NCBI RefSeq assembly: GCF_047717795.1 | Contig: NZ_CP159808.1 | Location: 186,001-250,000 of the forward strand | DNA length: 64,000 bases | Source: Marisalimonas sp016777705 | Lineage (GTDB): Bacteria; Pseudomonadota; Alphaproteobacteria; Puniceispirillales; Marisalimonadaceae | Direction of reading: 5' to 3' | Shown: piece after piece, positions 26,870 through 36,519 of the stretch | Layout of the letters: each line of letters starts with the position of its first letter | Numbering within the stretch: the stretch's first letter is position 1 | Translations under genes and position numbers: made by a program | The notes under the pieces: generated by a model | Told to the model about the DNA's origin: nothing | The model's database searches: none | The model's input: the letters and a program-made list of their open reading frames with translations, nothing else

Positions 26870-27595
26870 ATGTTTAAAGTTAAAGCTCTTTTATTTGATG
26901 TTTTTGGAACGGTGGTTGATTGGAGAACTGGGATTGCCAAAGACGTCAAAATAATTGCAGATAAACATAATATATCTATAAATCCAAATGATTTTGCTGA
27001 CGCTTGGAGAGCTGAGTATCAACCTGCTATGGAAGAAATTAGGCAAGGTAGAAGAGGTTTCACTATTTTAGATAAACTTCATCTAGAAAATCTTAAAAAA
27101 ATTGCTCCAAGATTCAACTTGGATAACCTTAGTAATGAAGAATATAACTTTCTAGTTACAGCTTGGCATAGGCTACCTGGTTGGCCAGACAGTAGTGAAG
27201 GATTAAATAAATTAAAGAAAAAATTTATTTTGGCAACGCAGTCTAATGGTAATATTGCTTTGATGGTTAATATGGCAAAGTATTCTAGTTTAAATTGGGA
27301 TGTGATATTAGGTGCTGAGGTTGTCGGCCATTACAAACCTGAACCAGAAGCTTACCAAAAAGCATGCAGTGCATTAAATTTAAAAACTACAGAATGTTTA
27401 ATGGTTGCGGCTCATGATGATGATTTAAAAGCCGCTAGCCTCCAAGGTATGAAAACAGCTTATGTTCATAGACCTTTTGAATACGGTAGAGAGAAGTTAT
27501 TTGATCTTGCTGAAGTAGATGATTATAAAGGTTATAGATATTGGGATATTGTTTCAGCTGATTTTCATGATTTAGCTAATCAATTGGGATGTTAA
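26870..27595 (+). CDS. Haloacid dehalogenase type II (HAD family)
   Basis: 241-residue HAD hydrolase resembling (S)-2-haloacid dehalogenases. The nucleophile is Asp10 (LLFDVFGT), Ser125/Asn126 are in ATQSNGN, Lys156 is in GHYKPEP, and acidic residues 183-185 are in AAHDDDLKAA. Arg residues in the N-terminal cap (RAEYQPAMEEIRQGRRGF) also fit type II. It may remove a halogen from 2-haloacids or act on a related carboxylic acid. Followed by a class I amidotransferase-like gene after 37 bases. Confidence 0.87.
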   Translation: MFKVKALLFDVFGTVVDWRTGIAKDVKIIADKHNISINPNDFADAWRAEYQPAMEEIRQGRRGFTILDKLHLENLKKIAPRFNLDNLSNEEYNFLVTAWHRLPGWPDSSEGLNKLKKKFILATQSNGNIALMVNMAKYSSLNWDVILGAEVVGHYKPEPEAYQKACSALNLKTTECLMVAAHDDDLKAASLQGMKTAYVHRPFEYGREKLFDLAEVDDYKGYRYWDIVSADFHDLANQLGC

Positions 27596-27632
27596 AAATA
27601 ATATATAAAAATCAGAAAGTTCTCTATTCATT

Positions 27633-28400
27633 ATGGCTTCTACTAAACCGTTAATTGGAATATCTACAAACGAGATTACAAATTTTAATGGAAGACAAGT
27701 TTCTCACTCTACAGGATTGAGGTATGTTGAGGCTGTTAAAAAATTTACTGATGGAATACCAATATTAATACCTTCATATATAAATGATGAAGATTTAGAC
27801 CAACTGCTTTCTAAAATTGATGGTTTGGTTTTAACTGGAGGTAGAGCAAACGTTGAACCACATCATTTTGGTGGAAATCCATTTCCTTCTGATGAACCAA
27901 TAGACGTAGGCAGAGATGAGATAGTATTAAAAATAATACCTAAATGTGTAAATCTAGGGATGCCAATTTTTGGTATATGTAGAGGCATTCAAGAAATGAA
28001 TGTTGCTTATGGAGGTACGCTTCATTACCGAGTTCATCTTCTACCAGATAAAAAGGATCACCGAATGCCAAGAGGTGATGATGTAACAGTCAAAGAAATT
28101 TTTACTTTAAAGCATAGAATTGACTTTTCTAAAGGTGGTTATTTTTCAGAATTGATAAATAGTGATAGTTGTCTTGTTAATTCTCTTCATGGTCAAGCTG
28201 TTGATAAAATAGCGGATAACTTAAAAATTGAAGCAATATCTGATGATGGAATAGTTGAAGCTTTAAGTATTCCAGAACATCCTTCATTTGCATTAGGTGT
28301 TCAGTGGCATGCTGAATATGAACCTGAAAAAAATGATCTTAATAGATGTTTATTTAGAGAGTTTGGCAAGGCTTGTCTAGATTATGCTATTAAACAATAA
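27633..28400 (+). CDS. Gamma-glutamyl-gamma-aminobutyrate hydrolase-like (class I GATase, PuuD-like)
   Basis: 255-residue free-standing class I glutamine amidotransferase fold. The nucleophile Cys116 lies in FGICRGIQEMNVAYGG, and the His/Glu of the triad in GVQWHAEYEP (His226, Glu228). PuuD-type enzymes hydrolyse gamma-glutamyl amides such as gamma-glutamyl-GABA from putrescine breakdown, but no other puu genes are next to it, so the real substrate may differ. Probably co-transcribed with the HAD gene. Confidence 0.87.
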   Translation: MASTKPLIGISTNEITNFNGRQVSHSTGLRYVEAVKKFTDGIPILIPSYINDEDLDQLLSKIDGLVLTGGRANVEPHHFGGNPFPSDEPIDVGRDEIVLKIIPKCVNLGMPIFGICRGIQEMNVAYGGTLHYRVHLLPDKKDHRMPRGDDVTVKEIFTLKHRIDFSKGGYFSELINSDSCLVNSLHGQAVDKIADNLKIEAISDDGIVEALSIPEHPSFALGVQWHAEYEPEKNDLNRCLFREFGKACLDYAIKQ

Positions 28401-28405
28401 TGTTT

Positions 28406-29338
28406 TCAAAATAAATTTTCTGGACCAATAGGTATTATTCTATGTGGATTAATATGTTCATGAGAAAAATAATAGTGGCGTTTTATATGTTCAAAATTAG
28501 TTGTGGATCTTATAGCGTCAATTTCAAATAATTTTTTAAGATATCGACTTATATTTTTAAATTCGCTTATTTTTTTTAGACTGCATTTAAAATGCACATA
28601 ATAAACACTATCAAACCTTAACAAAGTGGGTACAAATCTGATATCGGCTTCAGTTAGCATATTAGCTACTAAATAATCCTGCTCTTCCAACTTATTTTCA
28701 ATCATATCTAGTGAAGAAAATAGTTTTTGAACCGCATCATCATATGAGGACTGCGTTCTTGAAAACCCTGTTTTATAAACTCCATTATTAATATTTTTAT
28801 AGATAATATCATTTATATCATCAATTTCAGCTCGTAGATTAACAGGATAATAATCATCATAGTTTTTAGAAATTTTATTAAAAGATTGGTTCATTATCCT
28901 AATAATTTCAGATGACTCGTTGTTAACGATTGTATTTGTTTTTTTATCCCACAAAATTGGAACAGTAGCTTTTGTAGATACCATTTTATCTGAAATTTGG
29001 TAAATTTCATGAGCGTATTTTTTATTGTGAATAGTGTCTCCTGTTGTATCAGGAAAGTTTGTTTCGAAAGACCAGCCCATATCAAGCATATCTGGGTGAA
29101 TATAGTCAACTGAGATATGGCTCTCTAGTTTTTTTAATTTACGAAAGATAAGTGTCCTATGAGCCCAAGGGCAGGCATAGCTCACATATAAATGATATCG
29201 ATTAGTCTCAGGTATATACTTATCATCATCGTCACTGATATTATGTCTAAAAACACTTTCTAATCTCTTGAAACTTCCGCTTTCATCATTGCTTGAAACT
29301 GAACCTTTTGTCCATATACCATCAACTAATTGACCCAT
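28406..29338 (-). CDS. Glutathionyl-hydroquinone reductase (ECM4/YqjG-type xi-class GST)
   Basis: 310-residue xi-class GST. The N-terminal thioredoxin domain has the catalytic CPWAHR motif (Cys56), preceded by YHLYVSYA. The C-terminal all-alpha domain contains the GST/ECM4-like YLVANMLTEADIRFVPTLLRFD. It reduces glutathionyl-(hydro)quinones, consistent with an organism that makes quinones from aromatic catabolism (operon at 7.6-12.6 kb). Monocistronic. Confidence 0.9.
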   Translation of the reverse strand: MGQLVDGIWTKGSVSSNDESGSFKRLESVFRHNISDDDDKYIPETNRYHLYVSYACPWAHRTLIFRKLKKLESHISVDYIHPDMLDMGWSFETNFPDTTGDTIHNKKYAHEIYQISDKMVSTKATVPILWDKKTNTIVNNESSEIIRIMNQSFNKISKNYDDYYPVNLRAEIDDINDIIYKNINNGVYKTGFSRTQSSYDDAVQKLFSSLDMIENKLEEQDYLVANMLTEADIRFVPTLLRFDSVYYVHFKCSLKKISEFKNISRYLKKLFEIDAIRSTTNFEHIKRHYYFSHEHINPHRIIPIGPENLF

Positions 29339-29473
29339 TTAATTACCTTAAAATTATATATAAATAATAATCTTATCATGCTTTTAAAAATTAAATAAAA
29401 AATAATTTATATTACAAGTGTACTTAATCTATAAATAAACATCAGTTTTTGAACAAATTAATTAAAGGAAATA

Positions 29474-30409
29474 ATGATGACGAATGTTGGTGTAATAGGA
29501 GGTGGTTTAATAGGTGCTAGTTGGGCTGCTATTTTTTCTAAAAGCGGTTTTAACGTTTATGTTTATGATTCACACCCAACTGTTTTTAAAACTTACATTA
29601 AGAGGGTTAAGCTTTTTCTAGAAGAGTTAAAAAGTATTGATAAGAATATAAATATTGAAGAAAGCCTAGATAGGATATCTACAAATGTATCAATTGAAGA
29701 ATTATGTAGTAAGGCTGACTATATTCAAGAAAGTGCTCCAGAAATATTATCTGTAAAACAAGAGTTATTTGCAAGGCTAGACAATCTATCTCCTGAACAC
29801 GTTGTAATTGGGTCATCTTCATCAGCAATGCCAATTTCAAAAATAACACAAAATTTAAAAGGGCAGCATAGATGTATAATTGCACATCCAGCTAATCCGC
29901 CTCATCTAATCCCTTGTGTTGAAATTTGTCCAGGACCCAATACTTCAGAGAAAACTATAGAAAAGGCAAAAGAAATTTTTAATAATTCTGGTTCATCAAT
30001 CGTTAATGTTAAAAAGGAGATTGATGGTTTTATTTTAAACAGACTTCAGGGTGCATTATTAAATGAGGCTATGAGACTATATTCTGAAGGTTACGCCAAT
30101 TCAGACGAAATTGACGCTACTATTAGAGATGGATTAGGATTAAGATGGGCTTTTATGGGACCATTTGAGACTATTGATTTAAATGCCCCCGGAGGCATTA
30201 GAGATTATATGTCTAGATATGGTTCCATTTATACAGAAATGGCTAAAAATCAAACTGAAGTCCCAGATTGGTCGGATAAAATGGGAGAGAAGCTTGAAAT
30301 TGAGAGAAGGAAAATTTTGCCGGAAAATCAATTAGAGGGGCGAACGAAAAAAAGAAACTTACTTCTAAAGTCACTTAGAAAAGTAAAGATAGAAAATGGT
30401 GAAGTTTAA
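29474..30409 (+). CDS. 3-hydroxyacyl-CoA dehydrogenase-type NAD-dependent dehydrogenase (lambda-crystallin/carnitine dehydrogenase-like)
   Basis: 311-residue dehydrogenase with the N-terminal Rossmann motif GVIGGGLIGASWAAIFSKSG (about 6-25), SSSSAMPIS, the catalytic-type His in IIAHPANPPHLIP (about 140-152), and a C-terminal helical domain (LGLRWAFMGPFETIDLNAPG). The single-domain layout resembles L-carnitine dehydrogenase and L-gulonate 3-dehydrogenase rather than fatty-acid oxidation enzymes. AAAGGAAATA precedes a double ATG. First of a four-gene operon with a CoA transferase, an amidohydrolase and a MATE exporter. Confidence 0.88.
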   Translation: MMTNVGVIGGGLIGASWAAIFSKSGFNVYVYDSHPTVFKTYIKRVKLFLEELKSIDKNINIEESLDRISTNVSIEELCSKADYIQESAPEILSVKQELFARLDNLSPEHVVIGSSSSAMPISKITQNLKGQHRCIIAHPANPPHLIPCVEICPGPNTSEKTIEKAKEIFNNSGSSIVNVKKEIDGFILNRLQGALLNEAMRLYSEGYANSDEIDATIRDGLGLRWAFMGPFETIDLNAPGGIRDYMSRYGSIYTEMAKNQTEVPDWSDKMGEKLEIERRKILPENQLEGRTKKRNLLLKSLRKVKIENGEV

Positions 30410-30431
30410 TCATTAAAAGGTTTTTGAAATT

Positions 30432-31616
30432 TTGTTACCATTAGAAAATATTAAAGTTTTAGATTTATCAAGATTAGCAGCAGGCAATATGGTTAGTCAT
30501 ATGTTTGCTGACTTTGGAGCTGACGTTATAAAAATTGAAAAGCCAGGACAAGGTGATGATCTTAGAAACTGGCAAATCAACGATATATCTCATTGGTGGG
30601 CTGTTTATTCTAGAAATAAAAGAAGTTTGGCACTTAATTTAAAGAATAATGAAGGGTTAAATCTTTTAAAAGAATTAGTAAAAAGTGCAGATGTATTTAT
30701 TGAAAATTTTATTCCAGGCACTTTAGAAAAATGGGGAATTGGACCCAAAGAGTTAATAAAATTAAACAAAGATATAATTATTCTAAGAATTTCTGGGTGG
30801 GGGCAAACTGGTTTATATAAAGATGCACCAGGTTTTGGCTCTTTAGTTGAGGGAATGAGTGGATTTGCCTCTATGAATGGTGAGGAAGGGAAAGGGCCTC
30901 TTCTTCCACCTCTAGCCTTAGCTGATATGGTTGCTGGTTTAACTGGTTTTGGAGCTATTTTAATGGCGATACTTGTCAACAAAAGAGATGACATAGGAGG
31001 TCAGGTTATAGATTTATCACTCTTTGAACCACTTTTTTCAATATTAGGCCCCTGGGCAGCTAGCTATCAAATTTCAGATCAAGTTCCTCCTAGAATGGGT
31101 AATAGAAGTAATGTGGCAGCTCCAAGAGGAATTTATGAAACCAAAGATAATAAATTTGTTTCGCTTTCTGCTTCAATGCAATCTATGTGGGAAAAACTTG
31201 CTATTACTATTGATGGTAAAGAATTAATTAATGACAAGAGATTTAAAACTAATTCTGATAGGATGAATAATCAGGATGATTTAGATGATGTTATTTCTCA
31301 ATTTATAAAAAGATATAATAGAGACGATTTATTAGAAATATTTTCTAGAGAAGGCATTACTGTTGGTCCTGTGCTTGATATATCAGAAATTATTAAACAT
31401 CCATATGTTATTGATAGAGAAATTTTAATTAATCACTCTCATGAAGAACTTGGAAATATATTAATGCATCAAGCATTTCCAAGATTAAGTAAAACTCCTG
31501 GAAAAGTTAAAACTTCTGCGCCTACAGTAGGTGAAAATACTAATGATATTTTAAAAGAAATCGGAATAACACCTTCACAAATTGAACAGCTAAGAAAGAA
31601 AAATATTATTAGTTAG
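30432..31616 (+). CDS. Type III CoA transferase (CaiB/BaiF family)
   Basis: 394-residue family III CoA transferase that moves CoA between carboxylic acids. Visible blocks are LDLSRLAAGNMVSHMFADFGADVIKIE (split: LDLSRLAAG, ADFGADVIKIE, about 11-37), SGWGQTG (about 118-124), and the catalytic aspartate in LADMVAGLTG (about residue 170). The start is TTG 30432, with AAAAGG 11 bases upstream. Follows the hydroxyacyl-CoA-type dehydrogenase by 22 bases; together they suggest activation and oxidation of a hydroxy acid or carnitine-like compound. Confidence 0.9.
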   Translation: MLPLENIKVLDLSRLAAGNMVSHMFADFGADVIKIEKPGQGDDLRNWQINDISHWWAVYSRNKRSLALNLKNNEGLNLLKELVKSADVFIENFIPGTLEKWGIGPKELIKLNKDIIILRISGWGQTGLYKDAPGFGSLVEGMSGFASMNGEEGKGPLLPPLALADMVAGLTGFGAILMAILVNKRDDIGGQVIDLSLFEPLFSILGPWAASYQISDQVPPRMGNRSNVAAPRGIYETKDNKFVSLSASMQSMWEKLAITIDGKELINDKRFKTNSDRMNNQDDLDDVISQFIKRYNRDDLLEIFSREGITVGPVLDISEIIKHPYVIDREILINHSHEELGNILMHQAFPRLSKTPGKVKTSAPTVGENTNDILKEIGITPSQIEQLRKKNIIS

Positions 31617-31695
31617 TGAATAAATTAGATATTAAATCAATTATTGACATCGAAATATTTAAAGAACAAAATATTGTTTTATGGGGGATCTTCTT

Positions 31696-33453
31696 ATGGA
31701 TGGTTTAAACAGAGCAAGTACAGATTACGATTTAATTATAAAAAATGGTACACTTGTTGACGGAACTGGAAATACGCCAAAGACTGGAGATATAGCTGTA
31801 AAGGATGGTATAATAGCAGCGGTTGGAAAGTTTAGCGGTAAGGCAGACAAAGAAATTGATGCTAATAATTTAATAGTTTCTCCTGGTTTTGTTGACATTC
31901 ATACTCATTACGATGGACAAGCTATTTGGGATAGTCAGCTAAAACCTTCTTCTATTCATGGGGTAACCACGGTAGTTATGGGTAATTGTGGGGTTGGTTT
32001 TGCTCCTTGTAAACCTGAGGATAGGGTTAAGTTGGTTGAATTAATGGAAGGTGTTGAAGATATTCCAGCTCCAGTTATGCATGAAGGATTAGACTGGCAA
32101 TGGGAAACTTTTAAAGAATATGTAGAGGCACTTGAGAGAAACAATCTAGATATCGACGTTTGTGCTCTTCTACCTCATGCCGCATTAAGAGTTTACGTAA
32201 TGGGTGAGAGGGCTATTAAACACGAAGCAGCCAATCAGAGTGATATGGATCAAATGAGAAAACTTGCTAAAGAGGCTGTAGAGGCAGGAGCATTTGGGTT
32301 TTCAACATCTAGAACTATAAGTCATAAAAGTTTAAAGGGGGAGTTTACTCCAACTCTGAGAGCTCATGAAGATGAGTTGACAGCTATAGCAATGGGACTA
32401 TCAGATGCTGGATCAGGTTTTATGGAAATAGTGTCAGACTGGAATGAACCAGATCCTGAAACCGAATTTGAGGTTCTTAAAAGAATAGTCAAAAAATCAG
32501 GAAGACCTGTTGTATTTAGCTGTACGCAGAGACATGACAGACCAGAATTTTGGGAAGATTTAATGTCTATGGCTAGACAAGCTCAGACAGAAGGTTTGCC
32601 TATTAGACCTGTAGTAACACCTAGGCCTATTGGTTTGCTTTTGGGTTTAAATGGAAGCCAAAACCCTTTCTCTGGAACTGATACTTATAAATCTATTGCA
32701 GATTTACCTCTTAACCAAAGAGTTAAAGAAATGAAGAAACAGGATATTAAAAATAAAATTCTGTCAGAAGATCCAATCACAGGTAGTACATTTCCTTTAA
32801 TCAATAGAATTGGGTATTCCCAGATGTATAGATTTGGCTCTCCACCAAATTATAATCCAAAACCTGAACACTCAATTGAATCATTAGCAAAAGTTAGTGA
32901 TGTTTCATCAGCGGAACTAGCCTACGATATACTTCTTGAGAATGAAGGTAATAACTTTATTTATGCCCCTCTAGTAAATTATGCTGATCATACTTTTGGT
33001 GTGTGCCAAAAAATGCTTGAGGACAAAAATGCTATTATGGGATTGGGTGACGGTGGTGCTCATGTTGGTTTTATTTTAGATGCTGGTTATCCTACATGGC
33101 TTATTTCATATTGGTCAGTAAAAAAGAAAGTTTTCTCTATGGAAGAGACAATTAGACGTCTTACTTCTGACACAGCTTTAGCAGCAGGTTTACAAGATAG
33201 AGGTTACCTTAAGGTAGGTTTGAAAGCAGACATTAATATAATAGATTGGGAAAATGTTGGATCATCAGACCCTTTTATGACTCAAGATTTGCCAGCAGGA
33301 GGTAAAAGGCTAATGCAACATACTCAAGGTTATGTGGCTACAATAGTATCAGGAAAAATAACGTATCAAAATGGTAAATCTACAACTGAAAGACCAGGCT
33401 CACTTGTCAAATCGGTAAAAGATATCAAACAAACACATGAGTTTGCAAATTAG
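31696..33453 (+). CDS. Amidohydrolase, N-acyl-D-amino-acid deacylase family
   Basis: 585-residue metal-dependent amidohydrolase. DLIIKNGTLVDGTG marks the small beta domain, VDIHTHYDGQ the metal-binding strand-1 motif, and GDGGAHVGF (about residue 455) the late active-site aspartate. It resembles D-aminoacylase/dihydroorotase-like proteins often found beside CaiB genes. I prefer ATG 31696 to 31681, because GGGGG at 31683-31687 makes a good RBS for the second ATG. Reaction: hydrolysis of an N-acyl or cyclic amide (inferred). Confidence 0.87.
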   Translation: MDGLNRASTDYDLIIKNGTLVDGTGNTPKTGDIAVKDGIIAAVGKFSGKADKEIDANNLIVSPGFVDIHTHYDGQAIWDSQLKPSSIHGVTTVVMGNCGVGFAPCKPEDRVKLVELMEGVEDIPAPVMHEGLDWQWETFKEYVEALERNNLDIDVCALLPHAALRVYVMGERAIKHEAANQSDMDQMRKLAKEAVEAGAFGFSTSRTISHKSLKGEFTPTLRAHEDELTAIAMGLSDAGSGFMEIVSDWNEPDPETEFEVLKRIVKKSGRPVVFSCTQRHDRPEFWEDLMSMARQAQTEGLPIRPVVTPRPIGLLLGLNGSQNPFSGTDTYKSIADLPLNQRVKEMKKQDIKNKILSEDPITGSTFPLINRIGYSQMYRFGSPPNYNPKPEHSIESLAKVSDVSSAELAYDILLENEGNNFIYAPLVNYADHTFGVCQKMLEDKNAIMGLGDGGAHVGFILDAGYPTWLISYWSVKKKVFSMEETIRRLTSDTALAAGLQDRGYLKVGLKADINIIDWENVGSSDPFMTQDLPAGGKRLMQHTQGYVATIVSGKITYQNGKSTTERPGSLVKSVKDIKQTHEFAN

Positions 33454-33469
33454 TTTTGAAAGCTAAAAT

Positions 33470-34864
33470 TTGAGTGATTTAAAATTTTCAAACAGTTTAA
33501 CAGAATTACCTTTTTCTAAAATTTTTTTTAAACTAGCTATCCCAAATCTTTATTCAACTCTTATTGCTTCATTAACGGTTATCTTTGATCTTTGGTATGT
33601 TGGCCAAATAGGTGTCCTTCAATTAGCTGGTGTTGCGTATATTTTTCCAATTTATATGCTTACCAGTATGCTCTCCAATGGAGCATTTGGAGGGGCGGTC
33701 AGCGGTGCTACAGCAAGAGCATTTGGGAGCAGAGATATTTTTCAGGCAGAGTGTGTTTTTAGATCTGCTATTGTGATTGCTTTTATAGGCTCTATTATAA
33801 TGATGGCCATTTTTTTTACTTTTGCAGAAATATTTTTTGAGTTTTTTGAAATAAATAAAGAAGTTACTTTTTCGGCTTTAACTTATGGCAACATTCTTCT
33901 AAGCGGAATAATCTTGATTTGGTTTTTTAATATTATTATTGCTATAACAAGAGGATCTGGAAATACAATAATACCAGCCATCAGTTGGTCCATTGTTTTA
34001 ATTTCACATGTTATGATTGCCAGCTTAAATTTTGAGTATAAAGATGGTATGATTATCTTAATAGATAGTATTAATTTGCTAGGTGTGTATGTTTTTACGT
34101 CATTAGAATGGTCAGTAATATCATTGTTGATGGGTTATTTAATAGGTGTTTTGTTTGTTTGTAGTTTTTATTTTTTTGGAAAGCATTCTTTCTCATTCAA
34201 GACAAAAGATTTTTTAAAATTCATTGGAATATTAAATCTTATAAAATCTGGGTCTTTAGCAAGTTGTCAATCCATTATGACTATTGCGTTGGCAATTTTT
34301 TGTACAACCGTAATAAGTATGTTTGGAACAAATTGGACTGCTGCCTTTGGCATTGCAATAAGGTTAGAATTATTACTTATACCTGTAATTTTTGGAGTTG
34401 GTGGAGCTCTAATTGCAATTGTTGGAGCAAATGTGGGAGCTAAAAAGTATTCAAGGGCAGTAAGGATGGCCTGGAAGGGGACATTTTTTTCTGTTCTTAT
34501 TGTGGGTACTATTGGCTTATTTTTTTCTATTTTCCCACATTTTTGGTCAGATAGTTTTACTGATATTTTTGTAATAAGAGAAGCTTCAAATAGATATTTG
34601 AAAATAGTTGCGCCATTTTATGTGTTCTTTGCATTAGGCTTAGGTTTATACTTTACATGCCAAGCTTTTAATACACTGTTTTGGCCTGTGATTGGTACTC
34701 TAATAAGACTAGTTTTTGTTGTTGTGATGACATTAATTCTATTTTACTTAGAAATTAGTAACCCTCAATCAATATTTATTATCATGTCATCAGGTCTAAT
34801 CATTTATGGATTATTTATAAGTACAAGTCTTCATTTTGGCCCATGGAAAAAATATTATAATTAA
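33470..34864 (+). CDS. MATE-family efflux transporter
   Basis: 464-residue polytopic protein with about 12 helices and two MATE repeats (FFKLAIPNLYSTLIASLTV near the start; FIGILNLIKSGSLASCQSIM at mid-protein), and GNTIIPAISW matching the family's substrate region. Starts at TTG 33470, 16 bases after the amidohydrolase, so likely operonic. It probably exports a toxic metabolite with H+ or Na+ exchange; cargo unknown. Confidence 0.88.
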   Translation: MSDLKFSNSLTELPFSKIFFKLAIPNLYSTLIASLTVIFDLWYVGQIGVLQLAGVAYIFPIYMLTSMLSNGAFGGAVSGATARAFGSRDIFQAECVFRSAIVIAFIGSIIMMAIFFTFAEIFFEFFEINKEVTFSALTYGNILLSGIILIWFFNIIIAITRGSGNTIIPAISWSIVLISHVMIASLNFEYKDGMIILIDSINLLGVYVFTSLEWSVISLLMGYLIGVLFVCSFYFFGKHSFSFKTKDFLKFIGILNLIKSGSLASCQSIMTIALAIFCTTVISMFGTNWTAAFGIAIRLELLLIPVIFGVGGALIAIVGANVGAKKYSRAVRMAWKGTFFSVLIVGTIGLFFSIFPHFWSDSFTDIFVIREASNRYLKIVAPFYVFFALGLGLYFTCQAFNTLFWPVIGTLIRLVFVVVMTLILFYLEISNPQSIFIIMSSGLIIYGLFISTSLHFGPWKKYYN

Positions 34865-34867
34865 GAT

Positions 34868-35920
34868 CTAGCTCGGAACAAACACACCTTTCCCATCAGA
34901 TTGAAGATCAAAAAGTTCATAAGCCTCTTTAGCGTTATCAAGTGACCAAGTATGTGTAAATAGCTTGTCAACATTAACATTTTTTTCGGCGACAAAGTTT
35001 GCACATTCCGCCTGTCCATGTTTTGAAAAAGTCCAACTACCTATTAATGTAACTTGTCTTCTTAAGAGATCATTACTTACATCTAATGTAACATCTCCGC
35101 CTTCTCCAACAAAGCACGCTTTGCCCCAAGTCCTAACACATTTAACTGAGTTTGACCTTGCGACAGGTGAGGATGATGCATCAATTGAAGCATGTACTCC
35201 AAGACCATTTGTAAGATCTTTAATTTCTTTTAAAACGTCATCGCTTTTTTCAGGGTTGATTGCTATATCTGCTCCAAATTCAAGAGACCTATCTAGTCTT
35301 TTAATATTTGTATCAAGTGCAATAACTTTAGCTCCCATTCTATGAGCTAGCATTACCGCAGACAGACCAACTGGACCCATTCCAAATATAGCAATAGTTT
35401 GACTTGCTCTTAAATCTAATCTATCCAGAGCTCCCCATGCTGTGCCCGTACCACAAGAGATAGCCGCCCCAGCAATAAAAGAAATATCATCTCTTAATGG
35501 AACAATTGTACTTACAGGACATTTCATATATTTAGCATGAGCGCCGTGGCCGGTAACCCCAAAAACAGCTTTGACACCTTCATCACATAATTGTTGCCAT
35601 CCAGTTGAGCAATGTACGCAAGTTCCACATCCTTGGTAATGATGTTGCATAACACGCATGCCTTTATAAAATAAATTTTTTGGAACGTTTGATCCAATTT
35701 CTACAATAATTCCACAAGGCTCATGGCCCGCAATTACAGGTTTATCATCACCACCAAGTCCCAAAGAAGAAGGGCCTGCATTTGCTCGATAAAATTTTAA
35801 ATCACTTCCGCACATTCCTGAAGCTTGTATCTCTAAAATAACGTCATCTGGACCTGGAGTAGGATCGTCAAAGTTTTGTAATTCTAGTTTTTTATTACCT
35901 AAAAAAACGATACCTTTCAT
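34868..35920 (-). CDS. Zinc-dependent alcohol dehydrogenase (MDR superfamily)
   Basis: 350-residue medium-chain dehydrogenase. The catalytic zinc residues are in GMCGSDLKFY (Cys about 37) and AGHEPCG (His/Glu about 65). The structural zinc loop CGTCVHCSTGWQQLC has the full C-x2-C-x2-C-x7-C spacing, and the cofactor motif is FGMGPVGLSAVMLA. Substrate unknown (sorbitol- or threonine-dehydrogenase-like). Convergent with the MATE gene (three-base gap). Confidence 0.92.
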   Translation of the reverse strand: MKGIVFLGNKKLELQNFDDPTPGPDDVILEIQASGMCGSDLKFYRANAGPSSLGLGGDDKPVIAGHEPCGIIVEIGSNVPKNLFYKGMRVMQHHYQGCGTCVHCSTGWQQLCDEGVKAVFGVTGHGAHAKYMKCPVSTIVPLRDDISFIAGAAISCGTGTAWGALDRLDLRASQTIAIFGMGPVGLSAVMLAHRMGAKVIALDTNIKRLDRSLEFGADIAINPEKSDDVLKEIKDLTNGLGVHASIDASSSPVARSNSVKCVRTWGKACFVGEGGDVTLDVSNDLLRRQVTLIGSWTFSKHGQAECANFVAEKNVNVDKLFTHTWSLDNAKEAYELFDLQSDGKGVFVPS

Positions 35921-35949
35921 GTTGAATACTCCTTAATAAATAATTATTT

Positions 35950-36399
35950 CTAATTACGAAATTTTTGGTGACAGCCCTTACAAGTACCAGCTAAATTACG
36001 AAATGCGTTGATTGTCTTGTCTCTGTCATTAGTATTTGATTGGTTGATTAGATCTAAAGAAGCTAGTTCAAAGTTTTTTATAGCTTCATTAAAACCTTCT
36101 GGATTTAACCATATGTCAGATGATGCCTCTGAAGGCGAAATATTACTGCCTTTAGGAAAAAATTTAGGCATTTCTTTGCTCCATAGCAGAAGCATTTGGG
36201 CCGATTCTTCAATGACTTTAAAATTATCATTCTGGAGACCAACATTAATTTTTTTCATTAATTGTTTACTTTCCTTAAATTTATCCATCCGTTCTTTAAT
36301 TATGCCTTTTGCTCCTTCGACTGCAAATGTATTGGCTGTTGAAAGTAAGATACAAAATAAGAAAATGTTTATAAAACTTATTAATTTTTTAATTTTCAT
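35950..36399 (-). CDS. Cytochrome c' (class II c-type cytochrome)
   Basis: 149-residue exported haem protein. The signal peptide ends near NTFA (about residue 26), four-helix-bundle-like charged helices follow, and the haem motif CKGCH sits at the very C-terminus (140-144), the hallmark of class II cytochromes c. A role in NO/CO binding or periplasmic electron transfer is known for the family. Monocistronic. Confidence 0.88.
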   Translation of the reverse strand: MKIKKLISFINIFLFCILLSTANTFAVEGAKGIIKERMDKFKESKQLMKKINVGLQNDNFKVIEESAQMLLLWSKEMPKFFPKGSNISPSEASSDIWLNPEGFNEAIKNFELASLDLINQSNTNDRDKTINAFRNLAGTCKGCHQKFRN

Positions 36400-36519
36400 T
36401 AACTAACACCTATATCATTTATTAATGTAAGTTAGCTTAAAACTATTTTAGAATTAAGTAATTAAAAATTTTTTGTAAATTTTAAATAAATTATCGGTGC
36501 TTTATTAGGACATTTATTA

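Noticed and set aside
30605..30994. Long minus-strand frame opposite the CoA transferase
   Set aside because: Shadow of a well-supported gene with clear motifs; low-complexity Ser/Pro-rich translation.
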